From positions 833,754 to 897,753 of the forward strand of contig JAGQDJ010000019.1 in assembly GCA_022885665.1 (NCBI GenBank): DNA of 64,000 nt, in the 5' to 3' direction. The translations under genes and the position numbers were made by a program. Under the pieces are notes generated by a model. It ran no database searches and was not told where the DNA came from. It saw only the letters and a program-made list of their open reading frames with translations. The DNA comes from Triops longicaudatus. Lineage: Eukaryota > Arthropoda > Branchiopoda > Notostraca > Triopsidae. Below are positions 1-13,200 of the stretch, piece after piece (position 1 is the stretch's first letter; every line of letters begins with the position of its first letter).

Positions 1-3000
1 TATTCGTATGTTAAAAGCCAACGGGCCCTAACGCCACTCCAGTAACGTTTGTTCTTTTCGGGCTAGGAAAAGACGCAGTCTGGACCCGAGTCTAGCACGG
101 CGCTGTGCCAAGGTTTTTGGCCTTCCCAATCCCAATTATCTTATGCACTCTAGACCGTGCATTTCATCTCCTCTTGGTGCCTCGCTTAGCCCACCCACTC
201 ATTTTTTATCCTCACCGAACTCCGCGATCCCCACTTTTCCCTTCTTCTTTCCACCTCCTACTCATTAAAAACAAACGTGTGGAGATGTAAATGTGACGGG
301 CTCAGGATTATAACGTTCGACGTGTCTTTTTTTCTTTCCTACTCTGACAAATTCCACTGCATGGAAAAAGAACCTTCCAAGCAACGCAAGAGGATTGGTC
401 TTTTTGTAATCCTCCTTATTTTATCTCTTTTTGGCTAGTACGTTTATCCTTCTACCCATGAGCAAAACAACTCCATAGATGGGAACTCGTGGAAATATTT
501 CTCTTTAAAAAATCTTCATAAAGCGCACATGCTCTCGTGGATAACCAATTTGGTCTACCGCAAATTACCAATGCTATCCCCCTTTCATAAGACGCAAAAT
601 TTCCTATCCAGCAAGTGATTCTGGGAAAGGGTAACCAAAATAGCATGCATGTTTGGCTTTGTACCCCCCCCCCCCTTTGTGTTGAATAAAAAAAGGTTTT
701 GTGTAGAGTACGCTGGGTAAACCAAATCTAAACAAAAAATATATAATTTGGTGTAATGAAGGTTAAAGTGGCGAGCGAGTGCGTACGTCAGTGTGGACAG
801 GAGCCAGGCTTGCTGCAGGAAGTGACGTCAAATACTTAAAAGCTAGCGTCCATCCAATCGTCTCGCCCCGGTTTTGGCGAGGTTAAGACCACCAGGGTAT
901 GGTATAACACGGAGGGAAATCCGAATCCTGAGACGTTATAAATAACAAGCTATAGAGAAAAGCTAAACCTTTTCCGCTCCCTTTATCTCTCTCTCTCCCC
1001 TTGCGTGCGTGAAGACTCCAATTGCCCAAAGTAAAATGAAGCTCCCACTTTGAACCCCTTCTGATGCGATTCACAACTTATGAGTGACGAGAGTGTGCAA
1101 GTATCCTTGTTCATCTCTACCTCGTTGTACACGTATATAAACAACGTAAAGAGGTAAAGAAAGGGGAGATTTGAGCTCACTTGGGCAAACAAAACACGAC
1201 TTACCCGTTTTACTGACTCTTCCACTGCCTCGTTTCCGGGGCATTTTGTCACAAGCGCGGCAAATTGGGTTTCGGTCCGGACCACTATTTGTTTTGTTTT
1301 TTACATAATTCACTCCAACTCGTATCCCACACAAGGCTCGATAGTTCGTCTATCTCTTGCCCACAGGATTCATAGGTAACAAAACATTACATGGTCTTTA
1401 TCAGCGTGGTACAGCTTTCTATTTCAACGATAACGAAGTTTGACGCCGACTAGAAAATCGTCCCTCTTGAACTTTATTTTAAAATAAACTAATAAAGTGT
1501 TTTGTGAATAAGCCTATAAAGTTATAAAACAAGACACTAGAATCCAAAGAACTCCATATCCGTAGGGCACTTCACTCGTACAAACTGTAAAGTCTTGGTG
1601 CGAAATGTCCCGTGGTTCATAACGATTCGATAAGTCCCGACAGTAAAGTTGCTACTGAAACGTCAAAGTAAAATGGCATCTCGTCCTTTTGAAAAAGGTG
1701 CGGGATTTCGTTGTTTTTCCTTTCAACGCGTTTTCTGGCACCGTTTGGCGGAATTCCCTTATCCGTGTTGCAACACTCGTAATTCTGTTTTCTGTTCTCA
1801 TTACAATAGCAGCTGTTGACTACTTGTGTTGATTCGTCGTGTAGCTTTTTTAGCGGAGGAGGGTGTCATTTTGCTCCATGGTGCAAACATACACACACAC
1901 ACCAACACACTACTGGTGGACATAGCACAAGTCGTGTCACCGCTGCGAATTATCCACACGGTGGCTGGATCACCGCGCCAAATTAGAACAAGTTCACAGT
2001 TATTTGTAATAGGCAGGTGTTTCCTGAACGCTGCCGAAACTCAAATGCCGGGAGCTTTTTAGGACAAAAAACGGCAGTACCAACAGCAGCGTGTAAATAC
2101 CGCGGACAAATTGTGTGCGGAACGGCGAAGCACTCGTAATGGACATGGGATAGGGAGTATCGTTTGTGTGGAGTAAAGTGTGAGTGAGTGTTGTAGAGTT
2201 AGGAGTATACCCCCCGTGTAAAATCGATGGCGTTTTCCTTCTACGTCAGCGTCCATGAAGTCTCCGTGGCGAAGGCCAGGGACGACTTACGAAGGAAGGC
2301 AAAGAAAGAGGGCGGGAAATACTACTCCCTCCCGTACTCCCACTCCGGGCCCCCTGTCCTCCCTCCCCACTTGGGGTCCATTGAACAGAAGAAAACGGGG
2401 CGGCTAAAATGGGCAACCCGTAGCCACGAGCGCAGTTACTAGCTAGCCAAAAAGGGGTTCCCCCAATTTTATCCAGCTCTCTCCTAAAACCTGGCCCTTT
2501 GCACAGCAAAAAGGGGAAGCTTGTCAATCGCACCCGATTCACTTGACGCACACAGCACTCGGGGAACTCATGACTTGTAATATAATAACTACGCTGTCTT
2601 TTTTCTCTGCGCCAATGAATTTCGTGTAGCTACGCCACACCTGCTACAACTGACTAACAGCGCAAGTTCGATGTATAAAATCACGCAATTGATATTACAT
2701 CGACTGGGAGGGTTCGAGACCCTTGCGTGTCTGTTGGGTCTTTCCCCTGCGTCTCTCATACTCTTACTATTACACTCCTTGCATTTACGTTTTCCGCCAT
2801 CAACATTCTTCCAATGTGGAACTCCACAAGGAGCGTAGTGGTGGGAAGGAAAGGGGGAGGATGGGGGGTTACAAAAAAGGGGAAGAATGGTAGGGTGTAC
2901 GACAAGCTCCGAGTCCGGGGGCAGCAGCGAGCTGGCGTTTGAACTAAGACAAAGAAGGCGGAGTTCCTTGAAACTAAAGACGAAGCCTTTGAGTTGCCTT

Positions 3001-3408
3001 GCCCACGGCTCTGGACGCCAGAATGGAAGAGAAGGAGAGAAAATGGTGAAAGAGAGGAGCGCGAGATAAGAAAGAAAAAAAAGTATATTGTATCGTTGTC
3101 TCTTCTCGGGATACCGCGTTTGAGCAGCTTGGAAGCCAGTCATTCACGGTCCACTAGTAATGAATGGGCGTGGTTTATGGTTATCCCTCTTGGAAAAGAT
3201 CCTACACAAAAATATAGACAGCCCTCGAGTTACGCGAGGTTTCCTGGAAAACTTCCCGGGTGTTGATATCGCGTATACAGAACCCGTGATAAACCGCGAA
3301 AAATTGTAATTGTAACAATGTTAGTCAAGTTAGAAAAAATGTACGATTATAGAATCAATATAAACAAATGGCCCATGCCAAATGGCTAGAATATTGGTTG
3401 TATCAATA
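1..3408. other. Intergenic, no gene recognised
   Basis: No reading frame here resembles a known protein and none chains into plausible exons. The longest open frame (minus strand, 2589-3143) is low in recognisable features and lies opposite a purine-rich strand. Low-complexity tracts are present: a 12-C run at 664-675, CT-rich sequence near 990 and an AC-rich run near 1890. A palindromic CRE-type octamer sits at 823-830. The segment could hold promoter or untranslated sequence of a gene to the left, which cannot be judged from this window. Confidence 0.5.
823..830. promoter_or_regulatory. CRE-type palindrome TGACGTCA
   Basis: A perfect TGACGTCA octamer, the consensus for CREB/ATF bZIP dimers, lies just upstream of an AT-rich AATACTTAAAA stretch. 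The match is seen directly. Promoter function is inference, since no transcript start or gene is identified beside it. Confidence 0.3.
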
Positions 3409-3565
3409 CAAGGAACCCTTTAATAACGAACCTTCGGGTATTGTAAACGGATTTTTAGTCCTGAGGCATGTAAACGTATAAACGAAGCATGTGATGAACG
3501 AACTTCTGATGCGCCGAGCAGTTAGTTTCCCATCTCAGTGGATTCGCCATAATGAGATTCTACTG
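3409..3565. mobile_element. Small pogo/Tigger-like MITE with TA flanks
   Basis: The right end reads TAATGAGATTCTACTG and is followed by TA. The left end, CAAGGAACCC preceded by TA, is a degenerate inverted copy; an inner match (AACGAACC on the left, GGATTCGCC on the right) extends the similarity. The element is 157 bp and has no coding capacity. Ends of the CAGTAGAA-CTC type and TA target duplications are typical of non-autonomous pogo/Tc1-mariner elements. The left terminus is eroded, so its exact edge is uncertain. Confidence 0.5.
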
Positions 3566-4054
3566 TAATGGTTGAAACGATGCAAGGGAATTCTCACGCA
3601 AGTTGAAATACCGAAGCGCGTAATAACTGATGTCGACTGCACTTATTTTAACAGAAAACGTGTCATTCGAGGTTAATCGTACACATTTTACATAAATAAA
3701 CATTATTTTCATGTTATAAATAGTGAATTGTTGCTATAATTGGTAGTAAACAAGACCGAATGGCATAAAAATACATTACAAATTTGAAATGTACTCAACG
3801 CAAATACAATTCCGTTGACAGGAAGCTTTTCGGAAGTCGTTTAACGGTCACGGGAGTCCGGTTGCAACTCCAATTATAAGGTTTGTCCCTAGGTGGCAGG
3901 AGCGCTCGACTGCCTTTGAATAAAAGAGCTGTGATTGGCTCCCTAGGGATGAGCACCGAATTCAAAGCCGTTGACAGTTAAACCAAAGTGGGACACTTGT
4001 GTTGATGATGATTCTAATCACGTCCTGGACCTTTATTTTATCTTGAAAAGGTGG

Positions 4055-4339
4055 GTAAGTATTTTTATGTCATAAAACTTATATCTACTTAAGATTAGGC
4101 ACACGTTCCCTATGGGACTAATAATAATCGAACTTGGACCAGATAGGCCGAAGGCCTAAGATTGGTTGCGCATGAAAATTAGGGGATATCTATCCCTCTG
4201 CTCTGAAGCCCCTCCATTACAATTAAGCAGAAGCCAAAACAGTGACTGTGGTGCATGCTAACCAGTGATGGAATTTGAGGAATAATTACACCATCAGTCA
4301 GTGAATTAATATAATGCACCCTTTTCTGTTATTTTTTAG
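4055..4339 (+). other. Probable 5' UTR intron of the FBXO5-like gene
   Basis: A strong donor (GTAAGT at 4055) and a pyrimidine-rich acceptor (TTTTTTAG ending 4339) bracket 285 bp. The first coding ATG lies 10 bases after the acceptor. This suggests a short non-coding first exon ending at 4054. No promoter element was identified with confidence. Confidence 0.5.
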
Positions 4340-4348
4340 TTTTCACAA

Positions 4349-6057
4349 ATGGCTGACCAGTGGGATCTCAGGGATAACCCAGCACCTATTCCTAAACCTA
4401 ATCCTGCACACACAACAGCTACTCCTCAGCCATGCTTCTTAACGAACAACGATATACCTCAGTCTCCTGCTTTTGCAGGTACTTTTGAAAGCCCGTCAGG
4501 CCTTCAGATTTGTAGAAGACGCTATGACCGAAACTACAGTCTTCAAACCGACAGTGGCTACGGCTCTGAGCAGTATTCTTCACTGGCAACATCCTCCTTT
4601 CAATCTTCTGGCCAAGCGTCGTTCTGTAACATCACACACACCGGCTCATATGATTTGGACCATAAAGTAGATGATTTCCACCTCTGCATCAAGAGCCCGT
4701 CTTCCCCCAAAACGTTTCCATTCTTGCCACATCTGTCGTTGAGTTCACTGTTTGCTCAGTCGGGAATAGATTTTGTTCATCTCTTCACCAGGAAAAAAGA
4801 GCTAAGCCATATTGCGTCGCAGATTTTTTCCTATTTGACTGCCAAAGATTTGAGAATTGTCGTCCAAGTTTCCCCGAGTTGGCGTAGCGTCATAAAGCAG
4901 AACAAACAACTTTGGGAGAGAGCTCAAAGATATGAGGATCGTTTTCGAGGAGCATCCAAGGTTTCATTTCCACATCTCAGTATTTGACATTCCAGTCTAT
5001 TAATTCCCAGTATATCTAGGAAAACGAACCAAGCACCAATGGGAAACTGGGAGTTGAACAAACGAGAAGTTTGCTGGGCGAAAGCCAGAACCTGTTGTCA
5101 CCGCCAGTTTCAGCAGCGCCTAGCTTCCTGGCACAATCAACGCCTTCAAGATTTGATGAGGTAATTATTCCAAAATACCAACCAAACTTCCGGTTTTGTC
5201 GACCGACTCATTTAGAAGGTAGCTTATGCAACAAACTTGGGCAAAGAGACAAAATTGTGTTCGTCAGTTGGACATTAATATCAGGCTCCTGCTGTTTTAC
5301 GAAAAACCATGTCTTCATAGTTTATTCATATTTTCAAGAAGATCCTCAAGAAGATTAAAAAAGTTCTAACTTTCTACAAACAATCTTAGTAGTTGCTGCG
5401 GCTCCAGTATAATCACCCAGAAGAATTTCGGAAGGGTTTCTTGCTACCTTCTGGGACCTTAAACGCATAGTTCCGATTCACCGATGGTGTATTATCGGGG
5501 GGTAGTGGCTCAAACTATTTCTTACCAAGTGAGAGGCCTTAAGCCTTATTTGGACAAGTAACCATTCGAAAAAGACAGTAGTACCAAGACGATTCGTTCA
5601 CACAGTACTACAGGTCTTAGCAAGTTAAGAACCGCACGCCTATGTGCTTTTATTATTATTGTTATTATTACTATTATTTACTGCCACAAGTAAGGCACAG
5701 TTAAAGGATATTAAAATTGACACAATTTGCACTCGGTATGTTTCTAGCGCTTTACCGGACTTACACTGAAGCATGCTTGTACTTAGTTGCATTTTGTATT
5801 TGATTTTGAAGGCAAAACGCACATTACTGACCAGATGTGATCATTTGTTACGCCAATGCCCTACCTGTAAGTCGCCTGCCCGTGTGGACCCTCGCAATAA
5901 CTTGGGTGAATGTGGTGATTGTCATAACCGCTTTTGCTCGTGCTGTCTGCGCCCGTACCATGACTCTAGTCCATGCATTACCATCAGCCCACGGAAACGC
6001 AACGTTAATTTAATCAATAGTGAGCGAAGCAAACGCAACCTGAAGCGGTTACTTTGA
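4349..6057 (+). CDS. FBXO5: EMI1/FBXO5-type F-box protein, APC/C inhibitor
   Basis: Exons 4349-4960, 5020-5160 and 5812-6057 join in phase 0 to give 332 residues. Proteins of this family (vertebrate EMI1/EMI2, fly Rca1) inhibit the anaphase-promoting complex and so control mitotic and meiotic cyclin destruction. Residues 68-73 read DSGYGS, a match to the beta-TrCP phosphodegron DSGxxS. An F-box spans about 149-196. A zinc-binding region follows, with Cys 267, 270, 285, 288, 293, 295, 296, His 301 and Cys 306. The protein ends in a basic KRNLKRLL tail resembling the Arg-Leu tail EMI1 uses to bind APC/C. An RTLL motif at the start of exon 3 could act as a D-box. The order degron, F-box, ZBR, RL tail is diagnostic. 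Another exon inside the 651-bp second intron cannot be excluded. FBXO5 and FBXO43 cannot be separated by eye. Confidence 0.88.
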
Positions 6058-6486
6058 AATGAACACACAACACGCACTACTTATATACTTAAAATGAACA
6101 AGAGAACGGTGATTATTTAATGCTCAACGAATGCGAACAAATTCCGACGGTTAAAATGTGAAGCATCCAGGGGCGAAATTTGTACGGACCGTGATGACCT
6201 TTTTTATAGCACTTAAGGTTTTGTTTTGAAAAAGGTTGGACACATTTTAAATCGCGTGATGGTTGCAACGAAAAACCATTTCAATGCAATTTTCATTGGC
6301 AATATTCCCGGTTTAGATTTTCCATGATGTTTGATTGCTGCTCTCTTTCTTCCCAACACTGTCCCAAAAATGAACATTTTTATACTTTTATATATACATA
6401 AGAAATATATGCGGGATGGCAAAGATTTCCAGCCTGTTTCTTGGCAACAAAATTTGTATAAAATAATTGCATGGAAATTTATGTAC

Positions 6487-6492
6487 AATAAA
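6487..6492 (+). terminator. Poly(A) signal AATAAA for the FBXO5-like gene
   Basis: AATAAA lies 430 bp past the stop codon, and a second copy occurs at 6549-6554. Either could serve the FBXO5-like transcript. The neighbouring gene converges from the right with its stop at 7224, so these signals fit the 3' end on the plus strand. Confidence 0.45.
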
Positions 6493-7223
6493 CGCTATTT
6501 CCGAGGACAGTCTTCGAGTTTTGCTGACCCAAACTAATCACTCACACAATAAAAACACTCAACAGAACAGTAGCTTGATTACCTATGGCAGGTAGGTGAT
6601 GACTAATTTCATCGCACAGAGAACCTCTTTGCAAGACTCTGGGTCGAAAAAGGGCTTACATTCCCGTTTCATCTCTGATAATTTATCCCAAGAAAAAAGG
6701 CAGCTTTGGAATTGTAAATCCTAGGGCTAAGACGGACATCCTGTAATTAAGAGTAAGTTATGTTAATAAAAACATCTAATGAAAGTCAGCTGAAGGAAGA
6801 TAATAAAGCCACGATTCTACTTACAATGCTGCGTCGTGTGTACGCAAGCAAAAATGCGTAATCAAAACCCCAAACCTTGCGTGGCCCCAAAAAAGCTGCT
6901 AGAAAACAAAAGCAGCAATACGTATCCAGCACAGGCCAGCCTTCACAGACTGCAAACTTCAGCGCTAAGTATTAGAAGCCCCTACACCCGTACTTGATTG
7001 GTTTCCCTTTGCGAGACTAGTTAAAGCTACACTACCAATTCGTAAAATTCGTTTCGTATTTTCTTGAATTTCTAGAGATACCTTACACTACGTTTGAGAA
7101 CTACGCTAGCGAATTCAAAACAGTTTCGTTGCGGTTAAAATTTTCGTTTAGATATTAAATATACATAACCTCTGTACAGTCGTTTCAGAAAATAACCAAC
7201 AGTCACTGATTATTAAAAAGTGA

Positions 7224-10219
7224 TTAAAAGTACAAGCCTGGAGTAGAGAACCAAGAACCCGTTGAAGAACCCAACCACCCTAAGCCACCCAGAAAGGTGA
7301 AAAGAGAAGGTAAACCTAACCCGTTAAAAAGCCAAGTTTTCCAGGAACTCCGGCTTTTAGCGTCAATACGCTCTTCAATCTCTTGGCATGTTGCTTCGCG
7401 GTCATTGGAGCGACCCGATTTCAGGTCACACAATAACCTCTTTTTGCATTCGGCGTCACATTTTGGTCTTACGGGCGACGCTTTCCAATAATTCCTGTCA
7501 TATTCAGAAGGTACAATCTAGTAGTAAATTTAAAGACTTCCAAGTCATTACTTGTAATAAAGCTGAAACAAGTTATCGTCATAACTCATGCGATGAACTA
7601 GATGGTCCCAATCTTGTGGTGTCAGCGAAGCCATTTGATAAGCTTCTCTGGCTGTGTACAAATGAAACCATCTGGGAGCTGTAACGGCAAAACGATTCGC
7701 TTCTTGAAGATTCATCGCCCATGACTCGTGGTCTACCACCATCTAAACGACACCCGAAAATGATTTAATGAGCAAATACTTTCATTTTACGTCGTTATTT
7801 ACTCTAGTAGTGCCAGGGTAATTGCCATCAACGTGGTAAATCCGATAGCCTGGGTTGAGACCATAATAAGGCGTAACAGAAGGTCCGATGTAGGCAATAT
7901 TCGTTGCTCGTCCTCGGTAGGTTTCATCATAAAACACCTCGTATTCATCAAAGTGGGTGTGTCCGAAAAACTGTGCGGTAATCGTGGCTTCGTACCTAAA
8001 ATTAGAAATTAAAGCATTGGTGAATTGTAAATAGCAGAAAATTGCAATGCTGTAAGTGTGAAATACGACTCTAAAAAAGCAAGTTATTTGATATATTTTA
8101 CCTGTTAACTATTCGATAGTAATTGTGTGACCAAATTTTAAGACAATCGCTGTGTCCTGGCGGGATATGACCCAGAATATGCACCTTTTCTCCTTTGAAT
8201 TCTGCGCTTTGTAATTCATAAATCAGCCACTGTAATTCCTGGGCAGGGTCAGTGCTATTCAACAATAACCACCTGAGAAAAATGTTCGTAATTACTTGTT
8301 CCCGACTGTTTGAACGTCACAATAATACAAATCGTTACAATTAGCCGTACCAATTTTTGTTGTTACAATAGTTCATGTTCAATGAAATAACGCGGAAGCC
8401 CGGGCTGACAAGAACAGAATAGAATCCTCCTTTACGGACCGTCGGAGATGCAGACTCGGGTAGCCAACGCTTCCATTGTATGTCCAATTCTTTGTAAAGC
8501 CAATCTACGGAATAATAGGACTCCACGAAAGGAGGTGGGAAACTGTGAAACAACACGAAAGTAAATTACATCGATGAGTTCTTTACAATAAATACGACTG
8601 CAACAATCACTGTAACTGCAAAGAAAGATGTTACTACCATTCTTACCTATTAACCGGTGCGCTTTCATGGTTACCCAACGCAGGGAAAATTCGCGTATTC
8701 GGGAAGTAGTAAGCTAACTGTTTAACAGTTTCCCGTAAAACGTACAAATTCTCTTCTTTGGTTTGATTCCATACGTCATGGGGTGGCAAGTCTCCCGTCC
8801 AGATTATGTAATCCAAATCCTAAGAGAAAGTGTATCAAGCCTTCTGTACAGACTTTTTTTTAAAAAAAAAAAAACTCTGTTAAAAAATACACATTCATAG
8901 TTGACATAATACATAAAATATCACATACTGTATGGTAAGATGCAATGTGCGACATCATAGCTTCGATAGTTCGTCTTGGTGTGTCACACTTTCTATAGTC
9001 TCCCCATCGTCCAGCTCCCGAGCTTGGTGTGCGCGCTATGCCATCGGTTAAACGGCAGCACAGTGGTTCATTACAGTCCGCTACTGAACCTTCATGGTAA
9101 TATGGGTCAAAGTGAGTATCGGACAAGTGCAACACTTTGAGCACTGGCCCATCCTGGAACAAGACAAAATAAATTGCACGTTCGTAATTGCCTTCTCAGG
9201 AATTTAACCACATACCACAGCCGGAGCGGTAAGAACTGCCTTGGGTTTGGGTATGGGCGGTATGGCCACTTCCCAGTCGTGGTAAGGGTTGTAGGGTGTC
9301 CCACAGACATCACCAATGATGAAACCGCAGATTTCATCGGCTGTTAGCACTAAGCGGGACAGAACGTAAATGACCTCGTCAGCCATTAGATGGATAATGC
9401 CCTCGCACACCCGTCTAGATTCAATCTTGAGGCTAATACAAAGCTTGGTGGCCGCATGCACTATTTCATGATTTGTTTTTCCGGAATCCACATAATGCTG
9501 TAATAACCCCACACCTGTCAAGGAGGAAAAAGATTTGAGGAAGGTAAATCAGGGATTACCTTTATCGGAAGTAAGAGGTATAATGAATTAATACCTGCTT
9601 TACAAGCTGAGCAAGACACGGAAGTCATAACAGAAGTTTCGAGTTCCTTGACAACTTCCCGAATATCCAACAGCTTAAACGCATTACCCAAGAATGCTGG
9701 TAAACCACGAGACCCGCGTGCTCTTCCAAGACGATCATTTGGTTCGGGTAATTCATTCTCAATTTCCCACATAAGTGCTGTAAAGTTCAAAGAATTCCAA
9801 TCCCATTTGGACAACTTCTCTTGCGCCGTAGTTAACGCAGGTTCGAGCAGCCTTAACTGTTCCTCCCATGCTTCTCTATTTTTCTTTTGCCGTAACTGAG
9901 CAATCTGTTCAGGAGTTAAGTTATATTCTAGCGTGTCTTCATTAGCTGTTGCTGAGGTGCCATGGGAATCAAATTCACCAGCCTTCTCAATCCAGAATTG
10001 GTCGCTGATCTGACGTTCTAAAGGTGAGGGATGACCTTTGCAATATTCAAGCAATATTAGTTATAGTTTTTTACATCAATAAAAAATTGTAACAAGTACA
10101 AAAATAAATTTATTTAACTTACTGTGAATTATCGGTAGCAGAAAGCTTAAGATTACAAAGCATAGTTTTCTTCGTCGGACGAATTTACGCAATAGAGAAG
10201 ACGTGATTGGCGAATGCAT
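7224..10219 (-). CDS. SMPD1: Acid sphingomyelinase
   Basis: Ten exons (from the 5' end: 10219-10123, 10017-9595, 9514-9216, 9153-8929, 8819-8647, 8542-8351, 8272-8102, 7995-7803, 7742-7552, 7494-7224) sum to 2235 bp, 744 residues. The enzyme hydrolyses sphingomyelin to ceramide and phosphocholine in lysosomes or after secretion. The first exon encodes a hydrophobic N-terminal leader. A six-cysteine saposin-B domain covers about 165-245 and separates this protein from SMPDL3 relatives, which lack it. The metallophosphoesterase carries the zinc ligands in DTH (285-287), GD (357-358), GNH (397-399), GHIPPGH (504-510) and GHTH (538-541). The conserved C-terminal cysteine region (CDAEC, LLCDLKSGRS) is followed by an unusual roughly 45-residue Gly/Leu/Trp/Phe-rich tail. 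Exon 2 has a second in-frame acceptor about 15 bp upstream. Confidence 0.95.
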
Positions 10220-13200
10220 TATTTATAGATGCAAGTGTGGTTTTTTTCTTCTTTCCGAAACGGTGACCAGGTTTGTACTTCCCCTCCCCAGAATGCGGTC
10301 AATGAGTATGAAGGAGAAAATCAATTAACCTACATAAAGCAAAGAAATAATCATTAGTAATGAACCCAGTCCACTCTCCAAGATCCACTAGAGACTGAGA
10401 GATGCTGCTGTACCAAGAGAAATCTTCCCGCCCGTTTTTACTCTATTACGATACTATCCTCCCTTCTAAAGCACTCCCCAAACTTTCTTCGCGTGAAAGC
10501 TACTGCGTTTCTCCCCTCCTTCTCAAGCATCTTCACATAGCTCGGCGTCTCAAGCGCTACGCAAAAAGCTACAACCTCGACACCTGGCACTCGCTAGCTA
10601 GAGAAGACATTTAATCCCGAAACCTACGGAGCGTGTGGTAATGCTTTTTTTTAAAAAAAAAAAAACAATCGTAGCCTACATTCACCAAGACGAGATTTAC
10701 GACGCTGCTTTTCCTGTCGATACATATTACGATGGTACGTACATAAAACGAGAAAGAAAACTGGGTCCTCGAAAGCCCACGAGAACGGTGCGTTTTTGTC
10801 CTCTGTGCGCCGGAGAAAAGCAAAGCTCTGAAAGAATGGAAGCTGCGAGATCATTTCTTGTTATTAGTTTCATCTGGGTACTTCTCTTCGCTAGGTGGTA
10901 AACGTATCCCATATATGGCGACCTGATAAAGGTAGAAAGCTAGGCCAAGCAAACAATGAACACAAGGGCGAAATCGTCCCTACGTTTTCTTACTTCCACG
11001 AACAGGCGACCTAGACCTTTACCAGAGACAAGAAATGAAGGAAATATTAAGCATAAAGCCAACATATCCCGTTAGGAATGTCGTCGAACTCTCATAGATT
11101 TTTTTTTCTACATGTTCGTCCTTAACCTAGCCAAAACCTCGTACGTTCGCACGTCCGACAAGTGTGCACGTCTAAGTAGGCTACAGGAGCCAATCCATGA
11201 TCTATTAAGCCATTTATTGTAACGCACCGAGACTTCGCTAGCGTACCTGGGCAATGCTTCTTTCCACATGCAATATGTGAATGATTTACGTCAAGCAATG
11301 CGAAATTGAGAGATTTCAAGCAAGGGGACATGTTTCTTTTCTGACATCTTAATCATGTTCCACGACTAACTCTGGGTTAACTCAAAGCTAGACGGACGTC
11401 AACATGGACGTCATATTTAAAATCCGCATTTCGGTGCAATTCAACATGAAACTGCCGTGCTTTAATGGAATGGCTTAAATGTGATTTAACTAAATTTTAT
11501 TTTAACATTGCTAGGTATGTCCAAGCATAGACGTGTAAGAAATGTAATATGAACAAGACTCTAATACAGTAGAATCTCGTTATATAGCTTCCTATATAGA
11601 ACTACACTGAACATATGGAGGATCCGACTAAGTGTATAGGTTCTATCTAATGTAAGTGTATAGAAAAAGCGCTCAATACAGCAAACTTCTGGTATCCCAA
11701 ACTTTTTTCCGCGTCCTCAAGAGGTTAGTTATAACGAGATTTTATTGTTTCGATGTTGCATGAATGAAAACTGTATAGAACGCTATAACGGTCTACAATA
11801 TTCTACCTGCTCATTGCCCAAGAACTCACTATTGTACTTGCATTATTGTTTACAAACAAAGGCTAGCCATGCAATTTCGTACGATTTGGATTCCACTTAA
11901 TTTCGGAATAACATTCAGGGGAGTACGCGAGGATAAGTACTAGCTTACATATAGCACGTCACTTCCACTACTATTCAAAGAGTGTCTGAAACCTATGTTT
12001 TTTAGCGCACTGAAGTGAAGAAGCGAAAGAGGAAAGCAGCAGATATGGAATGACGAAATATGGAACACAATTCATAGACTGTTCCAAGGTATCTTTCTTG
12101 CAAGGATCTATATGAAAACAAACGCGAAAGCCCCAACTTCCGTCGATGCAACTCTTAAAATAATTTTATCGAACTTTACAATCTCGTGCCTTTAATGTTT
12201 AGGTTTGCTAATGAGAGGTTTAATAGAAGCATAAGTAGGACCGTGGCTGGTTGCACTGCAGACAATCTGGGGCAAAAGGTTGATGCTTACGTGCCATGTC
12301 CATAGAAAAGCTCTCTCTTATGTTTGATTTGCCTTCGGTTTTAACTTCGTTTGAGGTTGCAAACCCTTTTCGAAACAGGTTTGCTTCCATCACTACACCT
12401 TTGTTTCTAATCCGGCAAAGTCGCAGGTAGCCAGAGACCTATTGGTAACCTAACCTTGAATTAGGCCTTATTTATTTTTTTTAACCTAACATAGGGTTTC
12501 CACGATCCCGTTCAGTAAACCACACATAATAAGCCTGAAAGACAGGTGCCCCACAAACGCCAAATTCTTGTATGTTTACAAATATTTGCCCTCGATTCTG
12601 CCGTTTTTCTTTTAGTCTTCATGTTTCTTTCAAACAATAGAGAAATTTCATCCAGGAAATTTAAATACAAAAATTAGAATGAACAAAGAATAACAAGCTT
12701 TCACAAATGTCTATATTTAGAGATATTTAAGACGAAAAGCTAAGCTCACAGATAATACCGAAATGGCGAGGCTTAAGTAATTACTTTTAGGTGAACAACA
12801 AGTACAAATAGTAGTAAATATAAGTAAGGGACTCCTGTCGGATTAAGTTTTCTTCTTTTGGCATTGCAACACGGCATCAATCAAGATGCAAAGTCGGCAA
12901 CAACCACGTTTATTCTACGGAAGCAAGTTTCCACCTTCTAAGACTGGTATGGGAAATAACGGGACCCTAGACTTGTTCTTAAAGTATAAGGTGGTTTGGG
13001 CCTGCCTAGGGAATAAGAGGAAGAGCTCACGGTAACCTAACATATTACGGTAAAAACAAGTCCCTTCGTTTCCGCATTTTCATCACTGTCACGTCAATAG
13101 TAAAGTTAAAGCCTGTTACACGGACTTACTGTAATATTATATTGTAGAGACCCACTTTTATAAGGTGTTGAAATCCACAACACCCATAATGATAAAGTGA

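Noticed and set aside
2705..2725. tRNA B-box-like GGTTCGAGACC
   Set aside because: No A box or cloverleaf can be formed from the bases upstream.
2589..3143. 184-codon minus-strand open frame, longest in the first 4 kb
   Set aside because: No recognisable domain, biased composition opposite a purine-rich strand, and no supporting splice structure.
5161..5811. Additional FBXO5 exon within the large second intron
   Set aside because: Short frames here lack family similarity and the flanking exons already join in phase.
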